Program-made: the position numbers and the translations under genes
Notes under the pieces: model-generated
Database searches by the model: none
Told to the model about the DNA's origin: nothing
What the model saw: only the letters and a program-made list of their open reading frames with translations
NCBI GenBank assembly: GCA_963836355.1
Contig: CAWIJO010000010.1
Location: 186,001 to 250,000, forward strand
Origin: Palsa-506 sp963836355
GTDB lineage: Bacteria > Actinomycetota > Actinomycetes > Streptosporangiales > Streptosporangiaceae
Direction: 5' to 3'
Length of the DNA stretch: 64,000 nt
Shown here: piece by piece, positions 1 to 7,990 of the stretch
Position numbering within the stretch: position 1 is the first letter of the stretch
Layout of the letters: the number at the start of each line of letters is the position of its first letter

Positions 1-757
1 GCATCGAGTTACGGGAACCGTCTGGCAGCACCCGGGGCAGCAGGAAACAGCTCAGGCCTTCCGGCGCCTGGGCCAGGACCAAGAAGAGATCGCACATCGG
101 CGCCGAGCAGAACCATTTGTGCCCGGTGAGCTGATAATCCGTCCCGGCCGGCTCCGCGCGGGTGGTGTTGGCCCGCACGTCGGAACCGCCCTGCTTCTCG
201 GTCATGGCCATGCCGGCCAGCAGGCCGGCCTTGCCGGCCGGCGCTCCCGCGCCGGGCTCATATGCCCGTGAGGCGAGCAGCGGCTCGAACCGGGCGGCGA
301 GGTCCGGCGCGTGCCGCAGCGCCGGCACCGCCGCGTAGGTCATCGACACCGGGCAGCCATGCCCGCCCTCGGCTTGCGCCCAGACGTAGAATTTCGCCGC
401 CCGGGCCACGTGGCTGCCCGGCGCCGGATCCGCCCACGGTGCCGCATGCAAGCCATGGTGCACGGCGGTGGCCATGAGCTCATGCCAGGCAGGATGGAAT
501 TCGACTTCGTCGATCCGGTTTCCGCGCGCATCGTGACTGCGCAGCACGGGCGGGTGCTCGTTTGCCAGCCTGGCCCGCTGCTGGGTATCCGGTGCGCCGG
601 CCAGCCGACCCAGGTCGTGCAGTTCCGCGGCGGCCCAGGATGCGCCTTCCCGGCTGGCGGCGCCGAGCAGTGCCGGATCGTCGGCCACGTCGTGCCCGGC
701 GAGCGGCGGAACCTGGTTCAGCACTTCATGTGTCACGTGCGGGCCGGCAAGGGCCAT
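1..757 (-). CDS. AidB-like acyl-CoA dehydrogenase, N-terminal part (runs off the left edge)
   Basis: Flavin-dependent acyl-CoA dehydrogenase of the AidB/isovaleryl-CoA dehydrogenase-like branch. About 252 residues are visible. The N-terminus reads THEVLNQVPPLAGHDV, typical of AidB. Further on come CPVSMTYAAVPAL and the flavin/substrate loop GMAMTEKQGGSDVRANTT, followed by TGHKWFCSAPMCDLFLVLAQ. The ATG at 757 is preceded by AGGGAG. AidB proteins are linked to alkylation-damage protection; the substrate is unknown. The gene follows the sirohydrochlorin chelatase on the same strand, with about 25 bp overlap, so it may be co-transcribed with the sulfur genes by position only. The C-terminus lies outside the window. 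Confidence 0.85.
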   Translation of the reverse strand, partial: MALAGPHVTHEVLNQVPPLAGHDVADDPALLGAASREGASWAAAELHDLGRLAGAPDTQQRARLANEHPPVLRSHDARGNRIDEVEFHPAWHELMATAVHHGLHAAPWADPAPGSHVARAAKFYVWAQAEGGHGCPVSMTYAAVPALRHAPDLAARFEPLLASRAYEPGAGAPAGKAGLLAGMAMTEKQGGSDVRANTTRAEPAGTDYQLTGHKWFCSAPMCDLFLVLAQAPEGLSCFLLPRVLPDGSRNSM

Positions 758-1737
758 CGGCAGCTCCCTCTACTATGGTAGGCATCCCCCGGCCGGGCAG
801 CGTCCATTCTTCCCGGATGGGCAAGAACCTCCGTATATCGCCGTAGGATGACCTCGGCCACCTCGGGATCGGCACCTAGCGCGCCGGATACTGCCGCGGC
901 GCCGGCCCGCAGCGCCGAGGCGGCAACCTGATCGGCGAATACGCCGGGCGCCAGCAGATACGTCGACACCGCCACGCACGGCGCGCCGTCCCGCAGCAGC
1001 GCAGTCACGGCCTCGGCGGGCGTCGGAGCCGCCGCGGCCGTATAGGCAGGCACGACAGCGCGCCATCCCCTGGCCGCCTGCCACTGGGCGGCTACGTCCG
1101 CGATGGCGGCGTTGGCGGCGGCGCGGCTGGATCCGGCCGACGCGAGCACCACCGCGATGTCAGCCGGCGACCTGGGCAGCGGCCGCGCAGGTGCGTGCCG
1201 GCGGCCGCGGGGCGCCAGCCCCGGTGGCTCCGCGATGCCCGGGTTCGCGGCCGCAGTGGGCACGCCGCACTCGGCAAGGCGGCGGTCAAGCACCCGAAGC
1301 AGCAGCGGGTCCGGCCCTAGCGGTTCGCCATAACTGATGCGCAGGCCAGGGAACGCGGTGCGGGCCCTGCCCAGCAGTGCGGGCAGGTCCACCTCGCTGT
1401 GGTACGCGGCAGTGAGCAGCAGCGGCAGCACCACGATGCGGCGGCTCCGCGCTGCCGGCCCGGTGCTGGCCGGCCCGGTGCCAGCCAGCGCGCCGATCAC
1501 CTGGCTAACAGATGGGGGGGCGTGCCCGAGATAGGCGGTCCGGATGTCGGGCACGGCCAGGGCGCGGCGGCTGGCCTGCTCGCCGACGAGCCTCATCAGG
1601 CCGGTCACAGTCGCGGCCGCGCGCGGATCCTTGCTGCCGTGCGCGACGGCCAGCAGCGGCGGGGCCGGCTGCCCCGGCGGCCGCCCGGCTGGCGCCAGCA
1701 CCAGGCCTGTCACGGCAGTCAGCCGTGGATGCCGCAT
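733..1737 (-). CDS. Sirohydrochlorin chelatase (CbiX/SirB family, two domains)
   Basis: About 334 aa. It carries two CbiX-type half-domains: the first opens with LLAVAHGSKDPRAAATVTGL and the second with IAVVLASAGSSRAAANAAIA. These proteins insert metal into sirohydrochlorin; in sulfite-reductase operons they are taken to insert Fe2+ to make siroheme. That fits the neighbour, a siroheme-dependent sulfite reductase. The ATG at 1737 overlaps the end of cysH by 19 bp and has a weak RBS; a GTG eight codons later is an alternative start. A longer open frame upstream only shadows cysH. The 3' end overlaps the AidB-like start. Cobalt rather than iron specificity cannot be excluded. Confidence 0.85.
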   Translation of the reverse strand: MRHPRLTAVTGLVLAPAGRPPGQPAPPLLAVAHGSKDPRAAATVTGLMRLVGEQASRRALAVPDIRTAYLGHAPPSVSQVIGALAGTGPASTGPAARSRRIVVLPLLLTAAYHSEVDLPALLGRARTAFPGLRISYGEPLGPDPLLLRVLDRRLAECGVPTAAANPGIAEPPGLAPRGRRHAPARPLPRSPADIAVVLASAGSSRAAANAAIADVAAQWQAARGWRAVVPAYTAAAAPTPAEAVTALLRDGAPCVAVSTYLLAPGVFADQVAASALRAGAAAVSGALGADPEVAEVILRRYTEVLAHPGRMDAARPGDAYHSRGSCRWPLPART

Positions 1738-2393
1738 TCGGTCTTGCCAGTGCCTTCCCAGCGTCCGCTCCGCGGGTCGGCACCAGCCTCGACTCTTGAT
1801 GTGCAGGTCGAGCAGCCGATCGACGGGTAGCCGTCGTAGACCAGCGGATTCACCAGCACGCCGTGCTCGGTGATATAGCTGTCCACCTGGTCCTGCGTCC
1901 AGCTGACGATCGGGTTGACCTTGACCATCTGCCGCCGCGGGTCCCACTCCACCACGCCGGTATCACTGCGTGCGCTCGTCTCTTCCTTTCGCACCCCGGT
2001 GATCCAGGCCTCGTAGGGATCCAGCGCCCGCTCAAGCGGAACGACCTTGCGGAGGTAGCAGCAGAGGTCGGGATTGCGCCCGTACAGCCGCGGCCCGAGC
2101 TCGGCGTCCTGCTCAGCCACGGTCCGCGAGGGCGTGACGTTAATCACGTTGACCGGATAGACCGCGGAAACCGCGTCCCTGGTGCCGATTGTCTCGGCGA
2201 AGTGGTACCCGGTGTCCAGGAAGACGACGTCGATTCCCGGCCGCACCCGCGACGCCAGGTGAATGATGACCGCATCGGTCATCGACGATGTGATGCAGAT
2301 CCGGTCGCCGAATGTGTCCGTCGCCCACTTGATCACGTTCTCGGCGGGCGCGTCGGCCAGGGCGTCCACCGCTCCTGCGACCAGCCTCTCCAT
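1719..2393 (-). CDS. cysH: Adenylylsulfate (APS) reductase CysH
   Basis: 224 aa thioredoxin-dependent reductase making sulfite from APS in assimilatory sulfate reduction. The PP-loop-like core contains CITSSMTDAVIIHLA and VVFLDTGYHFAET. Two cysteine pairs, C111-C112 (DLCCYLRK) and C194/C197 (GCSTCTSR), are the 4Fe-4S ligands that separate APS-type from PAPS-type enzymes. The C-terminal catalytic motif ECGIHG is present (C220). The ATG at 2393 follows AGGAGG at good spacing. The gene lies downstream of the sulfite reductase and the small zinc-ribbon gene on the same strand, and overlaps the chelatase, so one operon is likely. Confidence 0.93.
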   Translation of the reverse strand: MERLVAGAVDALADAPAENVIKWATDTFGDRICITSSMTDAVIIHLASRVRPGIDVVFLDTGYHFAETIGTRDAVSAVYPVNVINVTPSRTVAEQDAELGPRLYGRNPDLCCYLRKVVPLERALDPYEAWITGVRKEETSARSDTGVVEWDPRRQMVKVNPIVSWTQDQVDSYITEHGVLVNPLVYDGYPSIGCSTCTSRVEAGADPRSGRWEGTGKTECGIHG

Positions 2394-2470
2394 TCCGATG
2401 ACTTCCTCCTGGCGCTTGCGTGCCGTTTGATCAGCCGGCTGCTGCCCCGCCACACGGGTCCGGGCCGGGC

Positions 2471-2632
2471 TCACCGGATTACTCCGGTACCCCCGTAGCG
2501 TAGCCGGAAGGCCCGGATGCAGCTGCGGCAACGCCAGCCGCCGTCCTCGGCCTGCGGCTCGAGATCCTCTTCGCCACAGTAGGGACAATAGAAGGGAACG
2601 GCCCGCCCCGCCGCAAAGGTCGGGATAGTCAT
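2471..2632 (-). CDS. Small zinc-ribbon protein of the sulfur operon
   Basis: 53 aa. Two CxxC knuckles (CPYCGEE and CRSCIRAF, 17 residues apart) form a plausible zinc ribbon. The start ATG overlaps the sulfite reductase stop as ATGA, so translation is probably coupled. A small protein of unknown function between sulfite reductase and cysH is known from Streptomyces, which supports a real gene. No catalytic motif is seen. It could bind metal or assist reductase assembly, but that is only a guess from position. Confidence 0.7.
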   Translation of the reverse strand: MTIPTFAAGRAVPFYCPYCGEEDLEPQAEDGGWRCRSCIRAFRLRYGGTGVIR

Positions 2633-4434
2633 GACACATCCTCCTCGCTGGCCCGGGCCGCCCACTCGGCAAATGTCTCACCGGGCCGCCGCGCGGCGTC
2701 GAACCGGCGCAGCACACGCTCGACGTAGTCGGGCAGCTGCTCGGCCGTGGTCTTCAGCCCCCTGACCTTCCTGCCGAAGCCAGAACTCGTCCCGTCTCCA
2801 CCAGCCAGGCTTCCCCCCAGGTGGATTTGAAACCCCTCGGTCTGCTCGCCGCCCGTCGTGGTGACCAGCGATCCCTTCAGCCCGATATCCGCTGTCTGGA
2901 TCCTGGCACACGAGTTCGGGCAGCCATTGACGTTAATCGTCACCGGCTCCGTGAACTCTGGCAGCCGCCGTTCAAGCTCGGTGATCAGGTCGGCCGCCCG
3001 CTGCTTGGTCTCCACGATCGCGAGCTTGCAGAATTCGATTCCGGTGCATGCCATCGTGTGCCTGCGGAACACGCTCGGGCTGGCGGGCAGCCCTGCCGCG
3101 GCCAGCTCGGCGGCCAGCTCGGCCGCCCTGGCGGGCGGTACGTCCAGGATGACCATCTTCTGCTCCGTGGTGGTGCGCACCCGCCCGCTGCCGTACTCGG
3201 CCGCGAGATCGGCGATCACCGTAAGCGAGTCGGCGGATAGCCGTCCCACCGTGGGCGCGAAGCCGACGAAGCAGCGCCCGTCCCGCTGCTCGTGAATGCC
3301 CACGTGGTCGCGCCGATGGCCGGCCGGCGGCTGCGGCGCGGGACCATCGGGCAACCGGAACCCGAGATAGTCCCGTTCCAGCACCTCGCGGAACCGCTCC
3401 GGGCCCCAGTCGGCGATGAGGAACTTGATCCGGGCCCGGTGCCGTAGCCGTCGGTAGCCGTAATCACGGAACACCGAAGTGACGCCTGCCCAGACGTCCG
3501 GCACCTGACCGGGCCGGACGAACGCGCCGAGCCGCTTGCCGATCATGGGATTGGTGGACAGGCCGCCGCCTACCCACAGGTCGTAGCCGGGCTGCCCGTC
3601 CGGGCCGAGCACGCCCGCGAAGGCGATGTCGCTGATCTCGTGCATAGTGCACTGCACCGGGCAGCCGCTCATGGCGGACTTGAACTTGCGCGGCAGGTTG
3701 GAGAAGGCAGGGTCGCCCACGAAGCGCGCGTGCGTCCGGCTGATCTCCGGCGTGGCGTCGATGATCTCGGTGGCGTCCAGGCCGGCCAGCGGGCAGCCGA
3801 GAATCACCCGTGGCGTATCGCCGCAGGCCTCGGTTGTCGACAGGCCGACCGACTCCAGCGCTGCCCAGATCGCCGGGACATCCTCGATCTGCACCCAGTG
3901 CAGCTGGATGTTCTGCCGGTCGGTGACATCGGCAGTGCCGCGGGCATATCGCCGGGAGATGTCGGCGATGGTGGCAAGCTGCGCGTGGTCAAGCTGGCCG
4001 CCGTCGATCCGGATCCGCAGCATGAAGTACCTGTCGTCGAGTTCTGCGGGCTCGAGCGACGCTGTCTTCCCGCCATCGATACCAGGGCGGCGCTGCGTGT
4101 ACAGGCCATACCAGCGGAACCGTCCGCGCAGGTCGGCCGGGTCGATCGAGTCGAAGCCACGGTTGGCGTAGACGTCGATGATCCGCTGCCGGACGTTGAG
4201 TCCGTCGTCGTTCTTCTTGCTCTCCTCGTTGGCGTTGAGCGGCTCACGGTAGCCGAGTGCCCACTGGCCTTCGCCTCGGCTGCGCCGCGGACGGGCCGGG
4301 GGCCGCCGCCGGGTGGGCAGCGGCGCGGCGGGAGCGGCCGCGAGGTTGCCGGGAACGCGGCCGGCCGCCGGGCCGGCTGCCGTCTGTCCATCCGTGCGGG
4401 CTTGGCTGTCCGCCGTCCTCGTAGTGATCGTCAT
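2629..4434 (-). CDS. sir: Ferredoxin-dependent sulfite reductase
   Basis: 601 aa siroheme/4Fe-4S enzyme reducing sulfite to sulfide with ferredoxin. It has the duplicated nitrite/sulfite reductase fold: FRWYGLYTQRRPG and DRQNIQLHWVQIEDV in the first half, and VGFAPTVGRLSAD with the cofactor motifs in the second. The cofactor cysteines are C463/C469 (ACTGIEFC) and C505/C509 (NGCPNSC). The ATG at 4434 has AAGGA upstream. The N-terminal 50 residues are proline/arginine-rich and poorly conserved. The adjacent APS reductase and the chelatase argue for sulfite rather than nitrite as substrate. It is the first structural gene of the operon and has a candidate leader peptide upstream. Confidence 0.93.
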   Translation of the reverse strand: MTITTRTADSQARTDGQTAAGPAAGRVPGNLAAAPAAPLPTRRRPPARPRRSRGEGQWALGYREPLNANEESKKNDDGLNVRQRIIDVYANRGFDSIDPADLRGRFRWYGLYTQRRPGIDGGKTASLEPAELDDRYFMLRIRIDGGQLDHAQLATIADISRRYARGTADVTDRQNIQLHWVQIEDVPAIWAALESVGLSTTEACGDTPRVILGCPLAGLDATEIIDATPEISRTHARFVGDPAFSNLPRKFKSAMSGCPVQCTMHEISDIAFAGVLGPDGQPGYDLWVGGGLSTNPMIGKRLGAFVRPGQVPDVWAGVTSVFRDYGYRRLRHRARIKFLIADWGPERFREVLERDYLGFRLPDGPAPQPPAGHRRDHVGIHEQRDGRCFVGFAPTVGRLSADSLTVIADLAAEYGSGRVRTTTEQKMVILDVPPARAAELAAELAAAGLPASPSVFRRHTMACTGIEFCKLAIVETKQRAADLITELERRLPEFTEPVTINVNGCPNSCARIQTADIGLKGSLVTTTGGEQTEGFQIHLGGSLAGGDGTSSGFGRKVRGLKTTAEQLPDYVERVLRRFDAARRPGETFAEWAARASEEDVS

Positions 4435-4585
4435 GCAGGGCGATCCTTCGGCTCCTGGGCGTGCGGTGCTTGCGGTCATTGCGGTGCACAGGCGATGGCC
4501 GGATGGCAAGCTGGCTACCGCGGCAGCGGCAGCCAGCGACCGGCTTTGCCGTGCGAGAACGGGCATCCAGCCAGCGGCAGGTAAT

Positions 4586-4657
4586 TCAGATCGCGCTGCG
4601 GATCCGGAGGAAATCGACATGCCGCCGGGCTACCAGCAGCGGGTCAGTGCCGGTAAT
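4586..4657 (-). CDS. Candidate leader peptide of the sulfite reductase operon
   Basis: The frame ends in LLVARRHVDFLRIRSAI and a stop, 151 nt upstream of the sulfite reductase ATG. This tail matches the short actinobacterial 'putative leader peptide' family (pattern L-x-x-R-R/L-H-V/I-D-L-x-R-x-x-S-A) seen before sulfur genes and ABC importers. No ATG, GTG or TTG lies close upstream in frame. The coordinates given start at an ATT; the nearest conventional starts are GTG codons further up, within a frame reaching about 4801. The start is therefore unresolved. Its role would be translation-coupled attenuation. Confidence 0.5.
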   Translation of the reverse strand: MTGTDPLLVARRHVDFLRIRSAI

Positions 4658-4761
4658 GGCGGCAGGCCGCGAGCTAGCTGGCGAGGCCGGACCGGCGGTC
4701 AGGGGGGCCGGACAAGAGGCCCGGTCGGCCTTGTGCACGCCAACAGCGCGCACGACAGTGG

Positions 4762-4803
4762 GAACGGCGTCTGCTGTCACCCGAACGGCGTCTGCTGTCA
4801 CGC
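4762..4803. repeat. Two 21-bp direct repeats upstream of the sulfur operon
   Basis: GAACGGCGTCTGCTGTCAC is repeated twice in tandem (21-bp period, 4762-4782 and 4783-4803), with a third partial copy starting at 4804. The period equals two helical turns, and the site lies 330-370 bp upstream of the sulfite reductase start. It is a candidate regulator-binding array, with no direct proof. Confidence 0.6.
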
Positions 4804-4869
4804 GAACGACAACGGTCCGGCCGCGACGCCTATTCCGCGATCGCCGGCAGTTCGCCAGCAGGCCGGCGA

Positions 4870-5004
4870 TCAGCCCTGCCGGATCCAGCCGAGCCGAGGC
4901 TCGGCGTCCCGGCCGGGCGGCTGATGCTGGCAGTCACACCAGGTGCCGCCCGGGCACTCGTCGTGCCGCTGCTCACGGCAGGAAAGGCACACCATGGTGT
5001 TCAT
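4870..5004 (-). CDS. Small Cys/His-rich protein
   Basis: 44 aa (MNTMVCLSCREQRHDECPGG and onward). It has CxxC, a histidine, a further Cys, then WCDCQHQ, a compact metal-binding pattern that recurs in small conserved actinobacterial proteins. The ATG at 5004 is used; the ATG at 4995 is an alternative, and no strong RBS is visible for either. The longer reading frame upstream overlaps the phosphoribosyltransferase and is rejected. The gene stands between the sulfur operon and a divergent phosphoribosyltransferase. Function unknown. Confidence 0.6.
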   Translation of the reverse strand: MNTMVCLSCREQRHDECPGGTWCDCQHQPPGRDAEPRLGWIRQG

Positions 5005-5080
5005 TGTCAATGCCCGAATGGGCGCCGTCGGCACTGGGTAGGTCTCCGGCTGAATAGGTTCTCCCGACGAGGCCGAGGCA

Positions 5081-5803
5081 ATGTCCAGGACCGGACGGAT
5101 GGTTGGCGTGTCTGCGAGCGCACCGGAGGCCGTCCCGCTGCCCTTCGCGGACCGATCCGCGGCCGGGCGCATTCTTGGTGCCCGGCTGCTGGCGCTCTCC
5201 GCGGCCGGCGACGCAGGCCTCAGCCTGGCCAAGACGGTAGTGCTGGCGCTGCCCCGCGGTGGCGTGCCAGTTGGCCGGGAGGTTGCCGGCGCGCTGCGGG
5301 TTCCGCTCGACGTGCTGGTGACCAGGAAGATCGGCTACCCGCTGCAGCCTGAGCTGGGCGTCGGCGCGGTCGCGGAGGGCGGCGAGCCCGTTTTCGACCC
5401 CGAGATGCTGGCCCGGCTCGGTCTGACATCGGCCGCGCTCGGCCCGGTGGTGACCAGGGAGCTGGCCGAGCTCGGCCGCCGGATCGCGGCGTACCGCGGT
5501 GAGCGCCCCGCTCCGGCCCTGCGGGACCGCCATGTGATCGTGGTTGACGACGGGCTGGCGACGGGCGTCACGGCCAGGGCTGCCTTGCGGGCCGTGCGCG
5601 CGGCCGGGGCTGACCGCAGCATTCTCGCGGTGCCGGTAGCAGCCCCGTCCTCGGTCACCGCAATGCTGGCCGAGGCGGATCTTGTCGTGGTCCTGGCGGC
5701 ACCGCCCGCGTTCCGCGCAGTGGGGGAGTGGTATCAGTCGTTCGGCCAGCTCACGGACGCCGACGTAATCAGCCTGCTGGCAGCCGCCCCCGATCAGGCC
5801 TAG
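5081..5803 (+). CDS. Phosphoribosyltransferase family protein
   Basis: 240 aa. The type I PRTase PRPP-binding loop VIVVDDGLATGVTARAAL lies near residue 150, and an N-terminal core segment VVLALPRGGVPVGREVA precedes it. This branch occurs in actinobacteria and often has no assigned substrate. The ATG at 5081 has only a weak RBS; an ATG six codons later is possible. It converges with whiB and the stop codons overlap by a few bases. Nucleobase salvage or regulation are both possible. Confidence 0.8.
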   Translation: MSRTGRMVGVSASAPEAVPLPFADRSAAGRILGARLLALSAAGDAGLSLAKTVVLALPRGGVPVGREVAGALRVPLDVLVTRKIGYPLQPELGVGAVAEGGEPVFDPEMLARLGLTSAALGPVVTRELAELGRRIAAYRGERPAPALRDRHVIVVDDGLATGVTARAALRAVRAAGADRSILAVPVAAPSSVTAMLAEADLVVVLAAPPAFRAVGEWYQSFGQLTDADVISLLAAAPDQA

Positions 5804-6099
5804 GCCGCGTTAGCCCTGCGCATCCGGCGCCGCCGCTCGGATGCCCGCTCGTCCTCGTTAAGGCCGCCCCAGGTGCCGTACTTCTCCGGCCGCGACACGG
5901 CATAGCCGAGGCATTCGGTCCGGACCGGGCAGGCCGAGCAGACAATCTTGGCCTTGCGCTCGCGGATTTCCCGCTCTGGCTGACGCTCGCCATCCGGGCC
6001 GAAGAAGAGCACGACTTCCTTACCGCGGCACGCCGCGTCATCTTGCCAGCCCCAGTTCGGCCGGGGCATCAGGGCGGCCTGACGACGTACCTCAGACAT
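5800..6099 (-). CDS. WhiB-family iron-sulfur regulator
   Basis: 99 aa. Four cysteines (C24, C54, C57, C63; DDAACRG and CSACPVRTEC) bind a 4Fe-4S cluster, followed by the turn GTWGGLNEDER (residues 75-85) and a basic C-terminus RRRRMRR that contacts DNA. WhiB proteins work with the primary sigma factor and respond to redox signals. GAGGAG lies 8 nt before the ATG. The subtype cannot be fixed from sequence alone, and no AT-hook of the WhiB7 kind is seen. Confidence 0.93.
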   Translation of the reverse strand: MSEVRRQAALMPRPNWGWQDDAACRGKEVVLFFGPDGERQPEREIRERKAKIVCSACPVRTECLGYAVSRPEKYGTWGGLNEDERASERRRRMRRANAA

Positions 6100-6426
6100 T
6101 GATCGATCTCCTCAACAAGCTGACCGTGTGAAACTTCGCTAACCGAGCGTCGGCCCGCCCGACGCGTGATACCTCGCGTGCTGCGGCATTTCGCCCCGTC
6201 GGGATGTCTAACGCGTTACATCGCCACAGTGTTCCCGCGCGAGCGGGCGCTACAGACCGAGGTGCAAAGCGGCAACGAGGCCAGGCAGACCAGTGAGCCG
6301 AGGCATAATCATGCCACTGGTGTGCGCACCCGCGCAGGCGGGCCGCGGAATCCGTGCTGGCTGATGATCACCCCATCGCATGTTAGGTGATCATTAGCTA
6401 GACAAATCCGATTGGTCAGGGTCACC
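6100..6426. other. Intergenic region between whiB and the 6427 gene
   Basis: 327 bp with divergent promoters expected at both ends. No credible ORF. The one notable element is the inverted repeat at 6364-6394, listed separately. Confidence 0.6.
6364..6394. promoter_or_regulatory. Inverted repeat, candidate operator
   Basis: ATGATCACC (6364-6372) and GGTGATCAT (6386-6394) are perfect 9-bp arms around a 13-bp spacer, about 30 bp before the start of the next gene. The position suits an operator or an RNA hairpin; the regulator is unknown. Confidence 0.5.
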
Positions 6427-7419
6427 ATGGGCACCATGTCGGCGTCGGACGCAGCCCCGCTGCCTCGTCTCGGCGAGGTCTTTTTCGATGTCAGGAGTGC
6501 CGCCCGGAGCCTGCGGATCAGCTGGTACGCGGACACCGGGGTCGCGGTGCTCAGCATCTGGCAGGGCGGAACCTGCACGGGCAGCTTCCGGCTGCCGATG
6601 ACCGACCTGCCCAGAATGATCGAGACGCTGCAGCGCGGCCCAGACGGCCTGGCCGGGTCAGCTGACCTGGCCAGGTCAGGCGGGCAGGATCAGGCGCCGC
6701 CCGCCCGGTCGGCCCAGGCCGGCCAGCGCGGGTCCTTCGGTCAGTTCGGGTCGCCCGGTCAGTTCGGTTCGTCCGGGGTTGCTGGCGGCCCGGATCCTGC
6801 CGGGTCCAGGTCGTCGCACTACCTGGCCGATGCCCTGCCCGCAGCGCACCTGGACCAGCCCACGACCTGGTATCCGGGCAGTGGCGCTGCGGCCGGCTAC
6901 CCGGCGGGCGCTGCTGCCGCCGAGTACCCCGATGAGCAGGCCGCGCCGCATTACCAGGGCCCGGTGACCGCGGCAGGGCAGCAAGAATGGCTGGCCCCGG
7001 CTCGCCATGCAACCCAGCCCGGCCAGCCGGAGCACCCGGAGCACGGGGGCCAGCCGCCTTATCCGGGAGAGCCGGGCGAGGCCCCCTATCGGCAGCAGCC
7101 GAGCCGGCCGGGCGGGGCGCACCATCTGGTCCGGCCCTCGGACCCGGCCGGTCCGGGCCGCCAGAATTCGGTGCCGGAATCGGCTGGACTTTACCCGGGC
7201 GACAGCGTCACCGGCGATTATTCACCGCCGCTGCCCGGTATCGGAAACTTGCCGGCCGATGTGCTGCCGCCCGCTGGCCCGCGAGCGCCCGGACGGTCCG
7301 GCGATCAGCCGGAAGACCACTGGAATACCGGGAGTTCCAGGCGAGCCGGTGATGGGCTTGAGCCACTTCCCGAGTCGTTCCCCTACGGCCTTCGGCTGCC
7401 GGATCACGAACTTCGCTAG
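6427..7419 (+). CDS. Conserved actinobacterial hypothetical protein with proline/glycine-rich tail
   Basis: 330 aa. The first 70 residues form a conserved domain (GEVFFDVRSAARSLRISWYA, then GVAVLSIWQGGTCTGSFRLP and DLPRMIETLQRGP). The rest is low complexity, rich in Pro, Gly, Gln and Ser (repeats like GQFGSPGQFGSSG), and looks disordered. The ATG at 6427 follows CAGGG; an ATG three codons later or a TTG at 6412 are alternatives. No signal peptide or membrane segment. It could be a scaffold or regulatory adaptor, but the function is unknown. Confidence 0.7.
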   Translation: MGTMSASDAAPLPRLGEVFFDVRSAARSLRISWYADTGVAVLSIWQGGTCTGSFRLPMTDLPRMIETLQRGPDGLAGSADLARSGGQDQAPPARSAQAGQRGSFGQFGSPGQFGSSGVAGGPDPAGSRSSHYLADALPAAHLDQPTTWYPGSGAAAGYPAGAAAAEYPDEQAAPHYQGPVTAAGQQEWLAPARHATQPGQPEHPEHGGQPPYPGEPGEAPYRQQPSRPGGAHHLVRPSDPAGPGRQNSVPESAGLYPGDSVTGDYSPPLPGIGNLPADVLPPAGPRAPGRSGDQPEDHWNTGSSRRAGDGLEPLPESFPYGLRLPDHELR

Positions 7420-7651
7420 CCAGCCGCTAATCACCGTGATCCTTTGCCAGCCCGGCATCCGCTGCCCTTTGCCGACCCGGCACTTTGGCCCTATCGCGCT
7501 ATGCTGCCTCACCCGCTGGCCCGTTGCCTGCCCGATGCTATGCAGCCAGCCAACATCGGTGCCGTGCTGCCGCAAATAAAAACCGTGCTCGCGCCGTTAC
7601 ACCTGTCTTCACCTGGGGATATACGTGCGGCGGGGGAAGGGGGAAATACAA

Positions 7652-7990
7652 GTGGCACAGAAAGTCTCGGTTACATTCGCCTGCGACTACGACGAGAAAG
7701 AGATTCCGGACGGCCAGCACCTGACGCGCTCGTTCAGCCTCGACGGCCGGGATTATGAAATCGACCTCTGCGAGCGGCACAGCCAGAAGTTCGACGAGGT
7801 CTTCAACAGGTTCGCTACTCGGGCCCGCAAGTCAACAAGCCGGGTAGGGCACGCCAAGCGGCGGACGTCAGCGCATCGCAAGCGCAGTGCTGACATTCGC
7901 GCCTGGGCAAAGGGCAATGACATTTCGGTCAGCGACCGCGGCCGGATCCCAGCCGACGTCATTACCAGGTACGACGCAGGTCACCGCTGA
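7652..7990 (+). CDS. Lsr2-like nucleoid-associated protein (divergent N-terminal half)
   Basis: 112 aa. The C-terminal half carries the Lsr2 DNA-binding signature DIRAWAKGNDISVSDRGRIP (residues 81-100) with the RGR minor-groove hook; the end ADVITRYDAGH is also Lsr2-like. The dimerisation half starts AQKVSVTF as in Lsr2, but then has CDYDEKEIPDGQHLTRSFSL and a cysteine-containing segment (DLCERHSQKF) unlike the usual sequence. Lsr2 silences AT-rich and foreign DNA. The GTG at 7652 follows AAGGGGG. It converges with mscS with a 10-bp overlap. Probably a paralogue rather than the main Lsr2. Confidence 0.82.
   Translation: MAQKVSVTFACDYDEKEIPDGQHLTRSFSLDGRDYEIDLCERHSQKFDEVFNRFATRARKSTSRVGHAKRRTSAHRKRSADIRAWAKGNDISVSDRGRIPADVITRYDAGHR

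Noticed and set aside
5005..5232. Upstream extension of the small Cys/His protein
   Set aside because: The added residues are an antisense shadow of the phosphoribosyltransferase; the Cys/His part begins at the 5004 or 4995 Met.
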